DNA of 64,000 bases, from the NCBI RefSeq assembly GCF_010015445.1, contig NC_053116.1, positions 9,275,085 through 9,339,084 of the forward strand, given 5' to 3'. A program made the position numbers and the translations under genes. Positions 11,779-28,559 of the stretch are shown here, one piece after another. Position 1 is the first letter of the stretch. Each line of letters opens with the position of its first letter. The notes under the pieces were generated by a model. That model saw only the letters and a list, made by a program, of their open reading frames with translations, was not told the DNA's origin and did not search any database. This DNA comes from Perca fluviatilis. Its lineage: Eukaryota; Chordata; Actinopteri; Perciformes; Percidae.

Positions 11779-12568
11779 TAAAGGTCCCATGACATGGTGC
11801 TCTTTGGATGCTTTTATATAGACCTTAGTGGTCCCCTAATACTGTATCTGAAGTCTCTTTTATATAGACCTTAGTGGTCCCCTAATACTGTATCTGAAGT
11901 CTCTTTTATATAGGCCTTAGTGGTCCCCTAATACTGTATCTGAAGTCTCTTTTATATAGACCTTAGTGGTCCCCTAATACTGTATCTGAAGTCTCTTTTA
12001 TATAGGCCTTAGTGGTCCCCTAATACTGTATCTGAAGTCTCTTTTATATAGGCCTTAGTGGTCCCCTAATACTGTATCTGAAGTCTCTTTTATATAGGGC
12101 TTAGTGGTCCCCTAATACTGTATCTGAAGTCTCTTTTATATAGGCCTTAGTGGTCCCCTAATACTGTATCTGAAGTCTCTTTCCCGAAATTCAGCCTTGG
12201 TGCAGAATTACAGCCACTAGAGCCAGTCCCACAATGAGCTTTCCTTAGGATGTGACGTTTGGGGGGGGGTGTGGCCTTGACTAACTACCACTTTGCTCGT
12301 TTGAAAGCCATGATGTCTCTCTTTCTCATGGGTTGGCCAAATTCTCTGAGCTGGAAAAGCAGAGAAAGGGGAGGTAACCTTGCTCCTTATGACCTCATAA
12401 GGAGAAGATTCCAGATCGGCCCATCTGAGCTTTCATTTTCTCAAAGGCAGAGCAGGATACCCAGGGCTCGGTTTACACCTATCACCATTTCTAGCCACTG
12501 GGGGACCATAGGCAGGCTGGGGGAATGCATATTAATGTTAAAAAACTGAAAGTGAAATTTTAAGGGAA
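11779..12568. mobile_element. Dispersed repeat with internal 46-bp tandem array (long copy)
   Basis: Left end TTAAAGGTCCCATGACATGG. It shares body sequence with the copy at 49603-49907 (CCTTAGTGGTCCCCTAATAC, TTTCTCAAAGGCAGAGCAGG, CAGGCTGGGGGAA). The right end near GTGAAATTTTAAGGGAACC is degraded. The array of eight 46-bp units lies at about 11818-12185. Confidence 0.8.
11818..12185. repeat. 46-bp minisatellite, eight copies
   Basis: The unit begins with CCTTAGTGGTCCCCTAATAC and ends with TCTCTTTTATATAG. Copies differ mainly at the first two or three bases (GACC, GGCC or GGGC). The homologous copy at 49603 has only two units. Confidence 0.95.
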
Positions 12569-13729
12569 CCGCAGTCGGTTGATTACTCTCTGTGTGTGTT
12601 CATCACTACATGCAACCCTGTTCACATACAAGTAGTCATTTGGTCAATTGTTCATGTAAAAACATTGATTACAGCCTCTGTAACCAAAGTGCTTCTGTAG
12701 ACTAAAGCTGACTGTGCGTTGGACTCAGGATGCTAACCCCAGTGTCCACAGCCACAGGTAATAATAAATTGTCATTGACGATAACTTTGCAACTGCACAC
12801 AATCCAGGCAAGAATTACGTTTCCCTCAAAGCACATTTGTGGAATATAAATGTGATTTCTAGGAGAGAGTGTTAAAGTAAACTGACCACTATAATTCATC
12901 AAAAGCAAAACAGCAGTGAGCATAAATGTTCATACATATGTTTAAATCTGACCTCTGATCATGGACGGATTATGACACAACGGGCCCCTGGGCACAGACT
13001 TGTAAAAGGCTTTTAGTGACATTACAGGTGAAGCCCAGGGAGCCCAATGGGTTAGGGGGCCCAGGGGCCCTGTGACCAGGTTTCCTATGACCAGGGGGCC
13101 CTGTGCCCCGGTAGGCCTATTCAGATCCATCCATTCCTTGATCACTTAACACGCTTTACAATTAACAATAAGCATTTAAAATCAAATTCAAAAATTTGTT
13201 TCATCACTCCTCTCATTTGACCAACTCTTGATCAGGAACAATTGGCTCCAGAGAAGATGCCCTCCCAATACTTACAAGGTGAATACTTTGGTGATGACAA
13301 GTCACAAAAATAACACAAGCATTTACAGTTTACACCTAAAAAGCAGATGTACTTGAATGCAAACAGTTGCCATGAAAAACATCAGTATGCTAAATATACT
13401 CTGACAAGTCAAAGTTCAAAAAGTACTTTTGGGATGTTTTAGCGTCCCTCTCTCTGAGGCTGCTTGAGTGACAGGAACATAGAGTAGCGATAGGGAAGAT
13501 TTCAAGTCTCTTTCAGCTGAACGAGGACTCGGCACATCCAGAGAATGTGAACGATTTCCAAAGTCATATTTCCTCTCTCTCTGCTCTGATCCACTTCCAT
13601 CTATCATTTTTCAACAATTTTGCAAGATCCAACGGACGCAGCCGCAATGTTTTGATTACACAGTGACAACACATTATGAAGAAGTCAGTGAGCTTACAAT
13701 CTTCTTTTCTTTTTCTTTTTTTTTTTTTT
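12569..13729. other. 3' side of cbln4
   Basis: The proximal part should be cbln4 3' UTR. 12955-13130 is GC-rich with repeated GGGCCCCTGGGC / CCAGGGGGCCC motifs and looks like a foldback repeat. No other gene was recognised. Confidence 0.5.
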
Positions 13730-17350
<3,621 letters not shown>

Positions 17351-18353
17351 GTTATAATTAACTGTCCCTGCGTAATTTGCCTAAAGCTTATATTTCTCTA
17401 ATGCCCTATAAAATAGCTTCAAACTTAAGTATACATTCATTAATTGTCTGTGCTATTGATACTGAGAATACATACAGCTCTAACTCTCCAGGAACAAATC
17501 CATGAAATAATTATCTCCAAACTAATTTCTGACTGTTTTGAAGTATAGAACTGAAAATGCCCTGAGCATGAGTTTAACTTTTGTTTAGTTCTTTGCTCCC
17601 TGTCCACTCGGTCTGTAATGCAGTGACTCATCATAATCCCATTGCACAGGTGGGCTGACAATCTTTCAGGTTTAATTCACAGCTCCACAATCCTGTGATG
17701 TTCCATAGAAGTCAGTGATGGGAAACCTTTCTCACCCAGTTAAAAAATACCTTAACTTCAACTCCATTACCTAATCTCATGATCTGGAAAAATAAATAAA
17801 TTGAACTATAAGTTTAATGCATTTATCATTCAGAATCAACTGCTGTAAAATGCACTTGTCTGTCGCATTGTGAGACATTAAATCAACAAGTCATCCAAAG
17901 TGTCTTGAATATTGACAATACATTAGAGATGTGAGAACATCTCGTCTGTCCTTGTGTCACTACAGGCCCTCCATAAAACAGCAGATCAATTTTAACGCCC
18001 TCCCTCTGACTTGCAAAGTGTTACATGATCTGGCAGCCACAGTAACACTGTAACCCACTGCAGCTTAACATTCAACTACAGACAGACAGACCTTTAAGTA
18101 AAAAGTAAAGTGTTATAAGGATAAGGATATTTTTAGAAGAGTATTTTAAGGTATTTTATTTTATGTTTATCAGTAAAATTCCAATATGTCCCACAGAGTT
18201 TCCTAGACAGAACTATGTTAGGTCAGATAGATGTGGTTTGGTTTTAAGTGTTTCCTTGTACCCTTTCAATTATTAATCTGAATGAATGGTCAAGTTATAT
18301 ATTTGATCAGGCAAGCGTACAATCAGTGGGGAGATCAAATACAGCTTTTAAAC
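17351..18353. other. Intergenic, no gene recognised
   Basis: No coding or repeat signal recognised upstream of cbln4. This flank may hold regulatory sequence, but nothing specific can be read. Confidence 0.5.
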
Positions 18354-18676
18354 TTAAAGGGATACGCACCAATTGGTTGAAATAGGGCTTATCACGCTCT
18401 CCCCTACCTGTAGATAGGTGGGCCAACGCATTTTTTGTGCATGCATCGTTTTAGTCCGGTGCTACACCGGCAGCGCCGCCGCTAGTTAGCTTAGCGTAGT
18501 GAATGGAATCCTATGTTGCCGGTTTGTAGCATGTTGTGAGTAAAAGTGAGCCAACAAAAGACAAAAAAACAACCTAATTACTTGCACTGAGACAAAAAAT
18601 ACATTGGCCCACCTATCTACAGCCAGGGGAGACCGTGATAAGCCCTATTTCAACAAATGGTGGTGTATTCCTTTAA
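18354..18676. mobile_element. MITE with about 75-bp terminal inverted repeats
   Basis: Termini TTAAAGGGATACGCACC and GGTGTATTCCTTTAA. Inside, GGGCTTATCACG and CGTGATAAGCCC mirror each other, as do GTAGATAGGTGGGCCAA and TTGGCCCACCTATCTAC. Confidence 0.85.
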
Positions 18677-21123
18677 CACAACAAACTTTAACTGTAACTT
18701 TTTTTCCTTTATAATTAGCACCAAATCCTTTTATTTGGAAACAACAATAAAATAAAGGGTTACGGGTTTATTAATGTATCTGTCACCTATGAAGCATCCA
18801 TAACTGCTGTATAAACAGTCGATGAACGCCTGACAACATATAACATAGGTGTAATCATACGCAATGATATATCAGTTGGACATCTCTCCATGTAATGCAT
18901 GTGTATAGGTTTGCATGTGTGTGTATTTTAAGCATGTGTATATTAATAATGTGAGTGAATATTATTTTTTCTTCTATGTGATTACACACATATGTTGCAC
19001 ATATTTTTTAAGCATTTAGAACTGTTGATTCACATGTGCACGCCATTCACATGTGGGTTTCTAAATGTGTTCAGCACTCACAAAGAGATGTGCAGCTTGA
19101 AGCCTTGGACATAGTATTGACAAAAAGAAATAAATACAAATCTAAACTCAAGGTCCACTTTCTTCTCAGAATGATCAGCTGCGTCGCATAGTCTTCATCA
19201 GCTGATGGAATCTCCTCAGCTATCGTTGAGAGTAAAGTACGCCTAGGTAAATACATACATCATTCGAGCAGGTAATACTTTTGACAAAATACATATAATA
19301 ATACATACAATAAGCACATGTCCTTGTATCTGCTTACAACTACATTACAGTGTGTTGTAAGCTATTTAAATGATTCAAAGGTTTATTTGTTTTTTGTAAA
19401 TGGTGCTGCAATAAACAAAGAATTACTGTATTAAAATAACAGCTAGCTTATATATCTGACGTGGGTGGATGTGACAGTATATACAGAGTATATTTGACAG
19501 ATAATTACATAAACAAGCAACATGTGCAGTAGCATACACTTAAGGCACTGCTACAAGAGTGAGAAAATAAATACAAAGGGTAAAAAATTCTAGATAGATA
19601 TATCTCAGAAACCTTGTTGTTATCACTGGCTTTGTAAAGTGTGCTTTGTGCTGTTAAACTGAAATAAGCCGGAATCCTGAAAAGCACATTTGGTGTTGGG
19701 AATTCACTGGCTTTCTAATTAAATCCTTGCTTATGAATGCAGCGTTTTGATCTTTTGTGGATGAACAACAACAAATCATTAGGTCACACTGTGGAAAGTG
19801 ATAAAACGGTTGAATTATAAACAGCCAACAACCAAAAGGGATCTGAACCCAGACAATAAAAACCCACCCTGTGCCAGCACACAGTGTTGGGAAATGTGTT
19901 TCACATAAATGTGTAAAAATAGAATGTACAGCTTGTCATCAACAGATTTCAGGTGGTGGTTATGATAAAAAAACAAAAACAATTGGATAGTAGAAGAAAA
20001 CTGCCATTTCTATGTATTCAGAGTTACATAATGGACAATATAACATAATGGAGAAATCATGTGATTAAATGTATTCAATCGATCTTTATATAATACATTT
20101 AGAAAATAAATGATGTATTTGCTAGTTGGATTGGATGTTTTTACATCTTGTACAAATTTGACTTCATTCATCAAACGCTGTGTTGTTTTGGGCATCAATC
20201 GATCTGTAAATGGAGGACAATCTGAGGATATCAGCAGCCCCAACCTGAATAGCTGCCATTTTGTGAGATTTGTGTCATCACCCAGCTCTGACAAATGGTT
20301 CAGTGGCTAATGTTGTCCATGTCAATATGTTTCCATGGCAATAGAGAGTTTTCAGAGCCGAGAGGCGATAGCTTGTGTCCAGAAACACTTCCTCAGAAAT
20401 TTTACACAGGGAAACCAAGTTCTCTAACTTTTATTTGCAGAAGACTGCCTGTTTACTGACCCAAAGTATCAAGAGTACTCCTTGTGTAGTAAAATGTTCC
20501 CAGTCAGTGTTTTCCTATTATATCTGATGTTTCTGGATAAATATATTTCGGCTGCATTAATATGTAGCATTTTACTGCTGTAGATGTTTAAGGCTGTGCT
20601 CATTTAAACTCCTTTATTATTACTCCTGTTGGTTTAGTTTAATCTGCAGCAATGCATCATATTCTATGCTGTCCTGTAAAACCACATATCTCTAAAAAGT
20701 TTTCAAAGTTTTCATGGTGTCAGAAAAACAGCCCTGTTTTCAGCTTTGTGGCGATGCATTTTCAGCTGATCCAAGAGGCTTTTTAAAGACTTTATTTAGC
20801 TTAAGAAGTATTCTTATTCTTATTCAACATAATGGTACAGAGAAACAAGAATGTCATTAATTTAATAAATAAAATGAATAACTAAAAATAGAAAAATAGA
20901 ATAGAGACGAATAAACTTCAATAATATAAAATTAGCCTATAAAAATACCTTATTCTTCTTTAAAGAGTTCACATTACAGTTTGACAGTTTTGCGCAAGTT
21001 TGAGAGTCCTAATATATTCTTTATATTCACATTAAATCCACTAAAATTTGGGGTAACTTGTTAGATTGACCATATATAATCAATACGTTTACAATTAATT
21101 CAATTGTATATTTTGTCTTTGTT
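18677..21123. other. Intergenic, no gene recognised
   Basis: AT-rich sequence with no supported coding exon or defined repeat. Confidence 0.5.
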
Positions 21124-22740
21124 GTGGTTTTCAGATGTGGTTTTATTTTGTTAATTCATTCATTCGTTTGCTTGTTTGCCTGTCATTTGTTCACTGTTTC
21201 CTGTTTTGCTGTATTGTTCTCATTCCTCTTTCATGGTTCATTTCTGTGTTCTCTGTTTTTTTTTCTCCCAGTACCATTCTTGTTTATGTTTTCATGCTTC
21301 AGTTTCCGGTTTTATTTTGTAGTCGTTGTTTCTCCTGTGTCGTATCTTGTTTTGCTTCCTGCCTTTGTGATTGTCTGCCCTGCCCTGATGTGTTTCACCT
21401 GTTCATCAGTCCTCGTGTCACCTGGCCCTCGTTACTACCCTCGTTACCTGGTGTATTTATGCTGTTCCAGGAAACTCGTAACTGGTGTTTTCACAACCTT
21501 CTACCCGTCAAAGTGCCCTGGAACGGCAGTCAAACCCGTAACTTACTACTCGTGAACTCGTACCAGATGGTTGTACTCCCAGTTACAGTTTTGATCACAC
21601 ACACATAAACAACGATGTCGACCCCTGTTGATGCTGTACAGACGTCGGTGATTAACAGTGAGAAGTAGAAATAAATAGACATAAATAGCCAACGTAAAGT
21701 AATTCCGCACATTGTAATCAAAACAATATGCATACGATTTTGTACTACTACTGGTTACGTTTATTAAATGAAGCCCAAAATATGTTGGCGACTAGAAATC
21801 GCTAGTATCAGCTAGCGCTAGCTAACGTCAACGGTAGGTAGCCGCTAGCTAATGCGTGACTTTGCCTGGAACGCTACTAGGTCGTGAGTCGTGACAATTG
21901 ACTGTTAATATTAATGGACAATGCATCCGGTTCAGCGAAGTGCGGAAAATGCGGAAGTGCCTTAAAACTGCATTCTATCTGAATTCCAGCAGGGGGCGAC
22001 ACGTGCGGTTGCAAAAGGAGTTCGGTTTCTGTAGAAGACTATGAGAAAGTGACCCACTTCTCACTTGATTTATTACTTCAGTAAACATTTTCATAATTAC
22101 TTTATGGTCTTTATCGCTAGTTTTAAGTCTTCTGCAATACAGAATGATCATTTTTTTAATTATGGTCTTTTAAAATCTGCGATAAAGCAGGGGGTGTTTT
22201 AGGGCGTGGCTATGATGTGATTGCCAGTGAAAGTGTGTAAAGTAACGTGGCTCCTCCCTCACTCCTCCCTCTCGTTTAAAATCGTCACATCCGCAACCAG
22301 GATGGCCGCGCCCGTATCGGCAAACTCGACGACGGATAGCAGATCTCCACAAACCAATGGGTGCTCACACATGCTCTGTCCATTGATATTAACAGTCTAT
22401 GGTCGTGACTTGAATTCGTAACTTACGGGCTAAAAATTGTGTCTGGAACACAGCATTAGTCTGTGTTTTCTTTGTCTGATGTCAGATCTTTGTCGTTCCC
22501 TGAGTCATACCCTGCAGCTCTCTCAGTGTTGTAGCTCCAAGGCTTTCTAATTTTCTTGATTTTCCTGGTGTATTGGGTATTTGGATTGAACCTTCTGTTG
22601 TTACCTGATTGCCTGCCTCTGGATACCTTTTGTTGTAAACTGTTTTTTCATTTATTAAGTCTTCGAAATGTTCCTGCTGCATCCTCGTCTCTACTCTGTA
22701 TTTTGGGTCCAGGCCTGCTATTTCCTTAGACGTGACATAT
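21124..22740 (+). mobile_element. Retroelement-like repeat, probably split by a DNA element
   Basis: 21124-21490 (TG-rich, TTTGTGATTGTCTGCCCTGC) and 22440-22740 (GTATTTTGGGTCCAGGCC) read like two halves of a fish retroelement-type repeat. The middle (21490-22440) contains CAGCAGGGGGCGACACGTG and looks like a different inserted element. The two overlapping open frames at 21124-21608 are Phe/Cys/Val-rich chance frames. Boundaries are uncertain. Confidence 0.4.
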
Positions 22741-22911
22741 TTATCATCTTAAAAATGTAATAAGACATTTTTACACTCAATTTTGATATAAGTTTATATG
22801 GAATAGAATATAGGCTATAATCTTTCATTTGCATTCAAAAAGTAACTGAAAGTATATAATGAATGCGTTAAAGATTTTAGTTCATCATTACATTACATAT
22901 TTGTTTTAATA

Positions 22912-23160
22912 TCGTCACCTTCCTAAAATAATTGCCTAAGTCATTTTTTAACAAAAATGATTTTGTTGCCTAAATCATCTCCTCATGGTGCAGGCCACCT
23001 CTGGTAAAATTGCCTAAATCCTCAGTTGAACAGGTCATGTGATTCTACACCTTTAGTAAAATTGCCTATGTCAAGCATGTGACTTAGGCCGTTTTTATTT
23101 TTTGTGTTTTCTGAAAATCCTGAAAAAATGACTTAGGCAATTATTTTAGGAAGGTGACGA
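22912..23160. mobile_element. Short MITE with TCGTCACCTTCC termini
   Basis: About 35-bp near-perfect terminal inverted repeats beginning TCGTCACCTTCCTAAAATAA. Both ends are flanked by TA within ATATCGTC and GACGATAT, consistent with a Tc1/mariner-type TA duplication. Confidence 0.85.
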
Positions 23161-23221
23161 TATGTAAGAATTAATGTAGGTTACTGGAGTAAAAAGTTGC
23201 CTCTGAGATGTAGTGGAGTTA

Positions 23222-23226
<5 letters not shown>

Positions 23227-23254
<28 letters not shown>
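23227..23254. repeat. (ATT)n microsatellite
   Basis: About nine uninterrupted trinucleotide units. Confidence 0.95.
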
Positions 23255-23259
<5 letters not shown>

Positions 23260-23734
23260 TATGATAACCTTTTATTTAAAATCTCAAATCATTGTCTCCC
23301 TCTTTTTCACTGACACTGAGATAGAAAACACATAACGAATAAATAATACTCAATGAAAACAACTGCACACAGAAGTGAAATAATTTTTCTTAACATGTCC
23401 AGAGGTAGTAAGTGTCAAGCTGTGAACATTGAAGGTGGTTCCATGCTTTTGTTACATAGAAACTAAAAGCAGATTTACCAAACTCAGAGTTAACCTGTGG
23501 GACTTGAAGCATAAGGCAATTTGTTGAGCGAGTTTGGTAAGGTCCTGTGATCCAGTTCATCATAGACGCTATTTATGGTGGAGACAGTCTGACAAGAGAT
23601 TTATTGATAAAAACATACAATTTGTGTTACGCCTTTGTGCCAGAGAGATCCAACCAACTTTGTTATACTGAGTACAGTGGTGAGTGTCGTATGGGTCTCC
23701 TGTAATAAATCTGAAGGCAGAGTGATAAACTGAA

Positions 23735-24499
23735 TCCAGGGGTATTGCACATAAGAAATTATAAATCCAGGATAATCGATAAAGTGAGGCTTGACCTAGT
23801 CTAATCTGTGCAGCCTGGCTTGGTGCGTTTCACGAAGGCCAAGCCAGGCTGAGGAGGAGCGACTAGGTCGAGCCAGGATGAAGTAATTTCGGATAGATGC
23901 GCGTTCATGGGTTTCTTTAACAGACCACGAGATCACAGATGTACTGATGCTAAAATGGAGAATACGCATTGTGCATATTTTACACAAAGTGAGCAGCAGC
24001 TTCTTATGGAAATATGATAACTTGAAAAACATTATTTGGAAAAAAGAAACACGGCCGCTGTAATGAAACGGTCTACTGAATGCGTAAGCAGCCTAAAAAT
24101 ATACATTTACTGACCACTGCTCTGAATTGAAATAATAATATCATACCATTATATCATAATCATACCATCCAAGGAGTTAGGCTAATTATTTGCACAAATG
24201 AACAGTTGAACCCTTTGCCTTAAAAGAGAGCACAAGACTAATGTTACGCAGGAAATTTACCATGAAGATCAATTACAACCACTAATCTACAATGCTAGAA
24301 TAGGCCTATGATGCGTAAATATTTCTCTCTCTCACTGTCTCTCCCTCTCTCTCTCGAATGGGCTAAAATATAAATTACCAAAGTAACATTAACTTCCACT
24401 GCTTGCTTTTCAGGCAAAATGTACAACAGTTACTTTGTGGAAAATAATAAGTCTAACTCCTTGAATGGTTTCATTTAACAGCAGTAGTTCGTAAATGTA

Positions 24500-24549
<50 letters not shown>

Positions 24550-25091
24550 TCCGTCAATCCCCTTCTGCCACGCTTTTTCTCACTTTTTTTCTTTTTTATT
24601 ACAGAGGCAGTTTCCTTTTTTACATATTATACAAAAATAAATAAATCAACTAAAATAATTAAAGTATTGGTTTCTGACCAGTCTGCTGTTGTTAGAACCA
24701 CTAACATGTGTATAGCACTTTATATATTGCCCTTTATCGCTGACTTCATTTTTAAAATACATTTGTAACTGTATCAGCCTTTTTCTAATTATTTCAACAA
24801 CTGCCATAATATATTCACCAAACTTCTAACAACAATATGAACCGCAGTTTTCATAAACGCAAGCACCAATGACTGTCACATGAATAATTAAATAAAATAA
24901 TGGTCACAACTTTAAATAATAACAGTGATTAACTGAACAGCAATATGCGCCTGTTGTATTTTAATGCAGGCTAATAAAAATAAGGTAAAACCACTGCTGA
25001 GTGAACAGAAAAGGCTCCAGGATTAATACATCCTTGCTGTTAGTCTGGTCAGGAGCAGGCTAGCTTATCCTGGTTTCGTGCAATACCCCTG
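23735..25091. mobile_element. 1.35-kb TIR element
   Basis: Termini CCAGGGGTATTGCAC and GTGCAATACCCCTGG. The subterminal motif ATCCAGGATAA near 23767 is mirrored by TTATCCTGG at 25067. Inside the left end is a hairpin around GCCTGGCTTGG...CCAAGCCAGGC, and an (AT)n tract lies at 24504-24547. No transposase was recognised. Confidence 0.7.
24504..24547. repeat. (AT)n microsatellite
   Basis: About 22 AT units inside the 23735-25091 element. Confidence 0.95.
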
Positions 25092-25284
25092 GTTTGAGAG
25101 TGGTAGCAGCGGCATGTCTATAGATTATGTTACCATAATCCAACAACTGACAAAAAGACTGCCTCAACTATGCATTTCCTGCAGGGCAAGGGGAAGCTGG
25201 ATCTATTTTTATAAAAAAAAAGAAAAAGCCTCAGTTTGAGGTTTTTAATATGATTAAATGTAAATGATTCATCAAGCCAACATT

Positions 25285-25720
25285 AAAGAGCCCCTATCAT
25301 GCTTTTTTGGATTTCCCCCGTCTTTTAGTGTGTTATGTAGTTGTTTGTGTGTGTGTAATAGATGTAGAAAGAATACAAAAACACACATCTCACTCCAAAT
25401 AGACAGCATTGAAATTCCTCAATTAATGATGTCATCGCTTGAGAGAGCCAGCCCAGTTTTTCATATGTGCTGCCCATGGGTGCTGCAAGCACAGCCCGCC
25501 CAGTGGCTTGTTTAAATTTGGTTGACCAATCACAACAGACTGGGCCAGCCGACTTATCTGATTAGACTGGGCTTTTCAGGTAGGCGGGCTGTGCCTACAT
25601 GACCGCGCCTTTTTGTCACAGCCCACTGCTGCTGCGCCTCACCTGTAAAGTGGATGAGAGCAGGCGGCAGCAGCAGTGGGCTGTGACAAAAAGGCACGGT
25701 CATGTCGGAGTTTCCAGCAG
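25285..25720. mobile_element. Dispersed repeat with 33-bp hairpin
   Basis: Begins TTAAAGAGCCCCTATCATGC. A stem formed by TTTTTGTCACAGCCCACTGC at about 25609 and its complement GCAGTGGGCTGTGACAAAAA at about 25673 is nearly perfect. The right boundary is not defined. Confidence 0.6.
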
Positions 25721-27597
25721 CCTTCAGGCTGAACAGGAAGTCACAGAAACACTCACATCCTGTTAGATCCGATTTAATAAAATGTTATCAGACCCATGTA
25801 TCAGCCTCTCGTTGTTTTTATTATGACAGAGTAGCTGTCAAAATGCTGTTGCTGATGTTAATAACCAACAGACTGTAGATGATCGTATTCAGAACGGATT
25901 TAGTCTGACTTCTAAACATCACTAACTATCAGCAACAGTGTTCTGTACAGGATAAGCCTTTAATTAAAAAACAATGAAAAAGTTTATGTAAAACGTCATC
26001 CTGTTGAGTCGATTCTGAACCAATCAGCTGTTAGATCAGGACCCAACCCATCTGAGGGTTCCCCCCCCCCTTAAAAATATCATAAAAACCACGCTGTGTA
26101 TTGTAAATAATATACACTTCAAATTATTGTTAGTAATTAAACAATACAAACGCACACGGGGCAACAAAAAGTGTTTTTAAGTTTAGAAACATTTGGAGTC
26201 CCCTCTCCCTTGCCACACAGTGGTTTGGTCCACTGTTTGGTTTTCTCATTGACATATTATATATATTATATATATTAAGGGTTTTCTCCCTTTATGTTTA
26301 CGGTACACAGTACAAGTTCGGTGGGACTCATGGAGAGAACGAATTGCCTCAGTAAGTAATTATTAAAAAAATATGTATTTTTGCACGAGTCCACTATGTT
26401 AGCAGTTATAAAGTTACTTAGCTTGTTTGGTAACGTTAGCTTGATGGATAGTTAGCTAATGTTAGCTTGCTAATTGAATGTGCTTTCAGTAGTTACAGAA
26501 AATGAGCCTAACAAAGTTGTCACTTATCTGGCGAGGGCACTGTGCTTTTCTACGCTGTGACAAAAGTGTATGAATGAAACATTAAACTTAGTAATGTAAC
26601 ATTAAAATGAGTAAACAGTAAAATTAGTCAAGTTGTTAAATTTAACTAATTTAGAGGCCGGCTGGTTGGCTAGTTAGTTAGTTAGCTTGCTTGCTTTCTA
26701 GGAGGCTCACTTCTCAGTTCAGCATCATCCGTATTAGCGAAAAGAATCCCTTCATCCGATGTTTAAAGTAAATAAAATAGCTTTGCCAGCCTACTTATTT
26801 GAGTTCCACAACTACACATATCCTCTACAAGTACAATTGTGGCTGTATTATTTGTGTCCCCTTCAATAGTTGCTCTTAAGATATTTTATGTTTATTAATT
26901 TATTATCCGTTAGATGAAATTCACGCCCATGCGTTGGACCTTGGATTCTGACGAAGGAAATGGCGAGCCACTGTGGAGTCGCATCAGCCGTCATTCCTGA
27001 GGAGGAAATCCTCTCTTCCTTCACTCTGCCATTGTGCTGACACCATTATGGTAGGACTATGCCACTAGTCCACATTCACTTTGCTTGTATTGTTATCAGG
27101 GGCACCCAAAACTAATACTGACCCAGAACATTACTTATCCAAGAGCTTAGAACAGATCCCAAACTGAATTGACCCGAACCTGAAACTTGCTTATTAATGT
27201 TACAACTCAGGAGACTTGAACATATCAAAGGGAAAACTGAACTTTCCTTAGAATTGTTTTTCCATTTTTCATATGGTTTATACATTTATTTATTTTTAAA
27301 TACAGAAATATTCAAGTTTCAAGTACTTTAATGTTACACTCGCAACAATTACAGAGAAGAAGTTGTTGGCAATGAAAATCTTGGATATCATGCTCACTTT
27401 AATGATGTATCATTTAAACAAAATGAGATTCTGAGACAAATAGTGTTGAAGTTAAATATATAACATATAAAATTGCCAGTGATTGCAAATTAATAAACTG
27501 TTGGATATGTTTAATGAGGAGTAATACATTTCTATACAGATGTTTACACAAGGTCTGAAATTAACACTTGTCAAGTGCCAAATGCAGGTAAATGTTT
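25721..27597. other. Intergenic, no gene recognised
   Basis: No coding signal. Short TA-rich palindromes near 26255-26280 and TTAGC-rich stretches at 26400-26700 were noted without assignment. Confidence 0.45.
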
Positions 27598-27602
27598 AGT
27601 TT

Positions 27603-28475
27603 CAGGGCTTCAGACTAACTTTTTTCACTGAAAATTTTAGGGGCACGACCAGAAAATTTTGGGGCACACACCGTAAATCAACATGCTAACCAAATATTCA
27701 CATTTCTACTCATTTCCACTGTATTACTAATAAATACTTTGATAATAGATGCAGAAATTACAATGTGCTGTTTCAAATTCAGTGTCGCTTTTGAAGATGC
27801 AACATATAAGGTAAACTGACAGCCCCATCGCTGTCATAACAGTAAAAAAATTTTATATATATTTTGTTTATTATTGTATTTGAATATTATTTTTTAGCCT
27901 GTTTTATTTTCATCATGACCGTTTTTAATTGCTCTTTAATGTTTCATGTAAAGCACTTTGAATTGCCTTGTTGCTGAAAGGTGCTATAGAAATAAAGTTG
28001 CCTTGCCTTACAACCTCAGCCTGTCAGTCAGTCCCAAGGGCACCAAAACCACTGTTGTGCCTGGCTGCTCGTCTCTGAGGAAGTGTACCGTCAACAGCAC
28101 CGCGACCGCTTTCGGCTCACCATTAATATCATATCGCAGCAAACGCTGTCTGTGTGAAGTTATGAAAAACTGTAACCACACTTCAAATCACTTTATCGGC
28201 ATTTCCGTGACTCACTGTGACTTCAACAAAACTGCAGAGCCGACGTAGTTTGCATAGTCTGCAGCTCTGCACGTGTGAGAGTGTGTGTGTGTGTGTCAGA
28301 GCTCTGCTCTCTGTCAATTTTCAGAGAGGACAGATAAGCTTGCGCTTACGCGCTCTCAGGTACCGAAAAGGGGGCAAATTTACTGGTCGTACATGTGTGA
28401 CTGGATGTAAAATTCAGTCGCACACTCAAATTTTGGTTGCAAAATGCGACCATTTGGTCGCAGTCTGGAGCCCTG
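27603..28475. mobile_element. 873-bp hAT-like element with 5-bp TSD AGTTT
   Basis: Left end CAGGGCTTCAGACT and right end AGTCTGGAGCCCTG are inverted. AGTTT flanks both sides (27598-27602 and 28476-28480). A retroelement-like 3' tail (GTAAAGCACTTTGAATTGCC ... AATAAAGTTGCCTTGCC) near 27945-28010 lies inside it. The two plus-strand open frames here have no recognisable domains. Confidence 0.8.
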
Positions 28476-28559
28476 AGTTTGGCAAGTTAATTTCAGGGGG
28501 CTATCTGCCACGTGGCGGCTAAATGTTTGTACCAAAATAGTTCTGTTTTTCAGTTTTCA

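Noticed and set aside
21124..21608. Two overlapping 140-160-codon plus-strand open frames
   Set aside because: They are offset frames over the same TG/TC-rich repeat, with Phe/Cys/Val-biased composition and no domain. Two real genes would not overlap this way.
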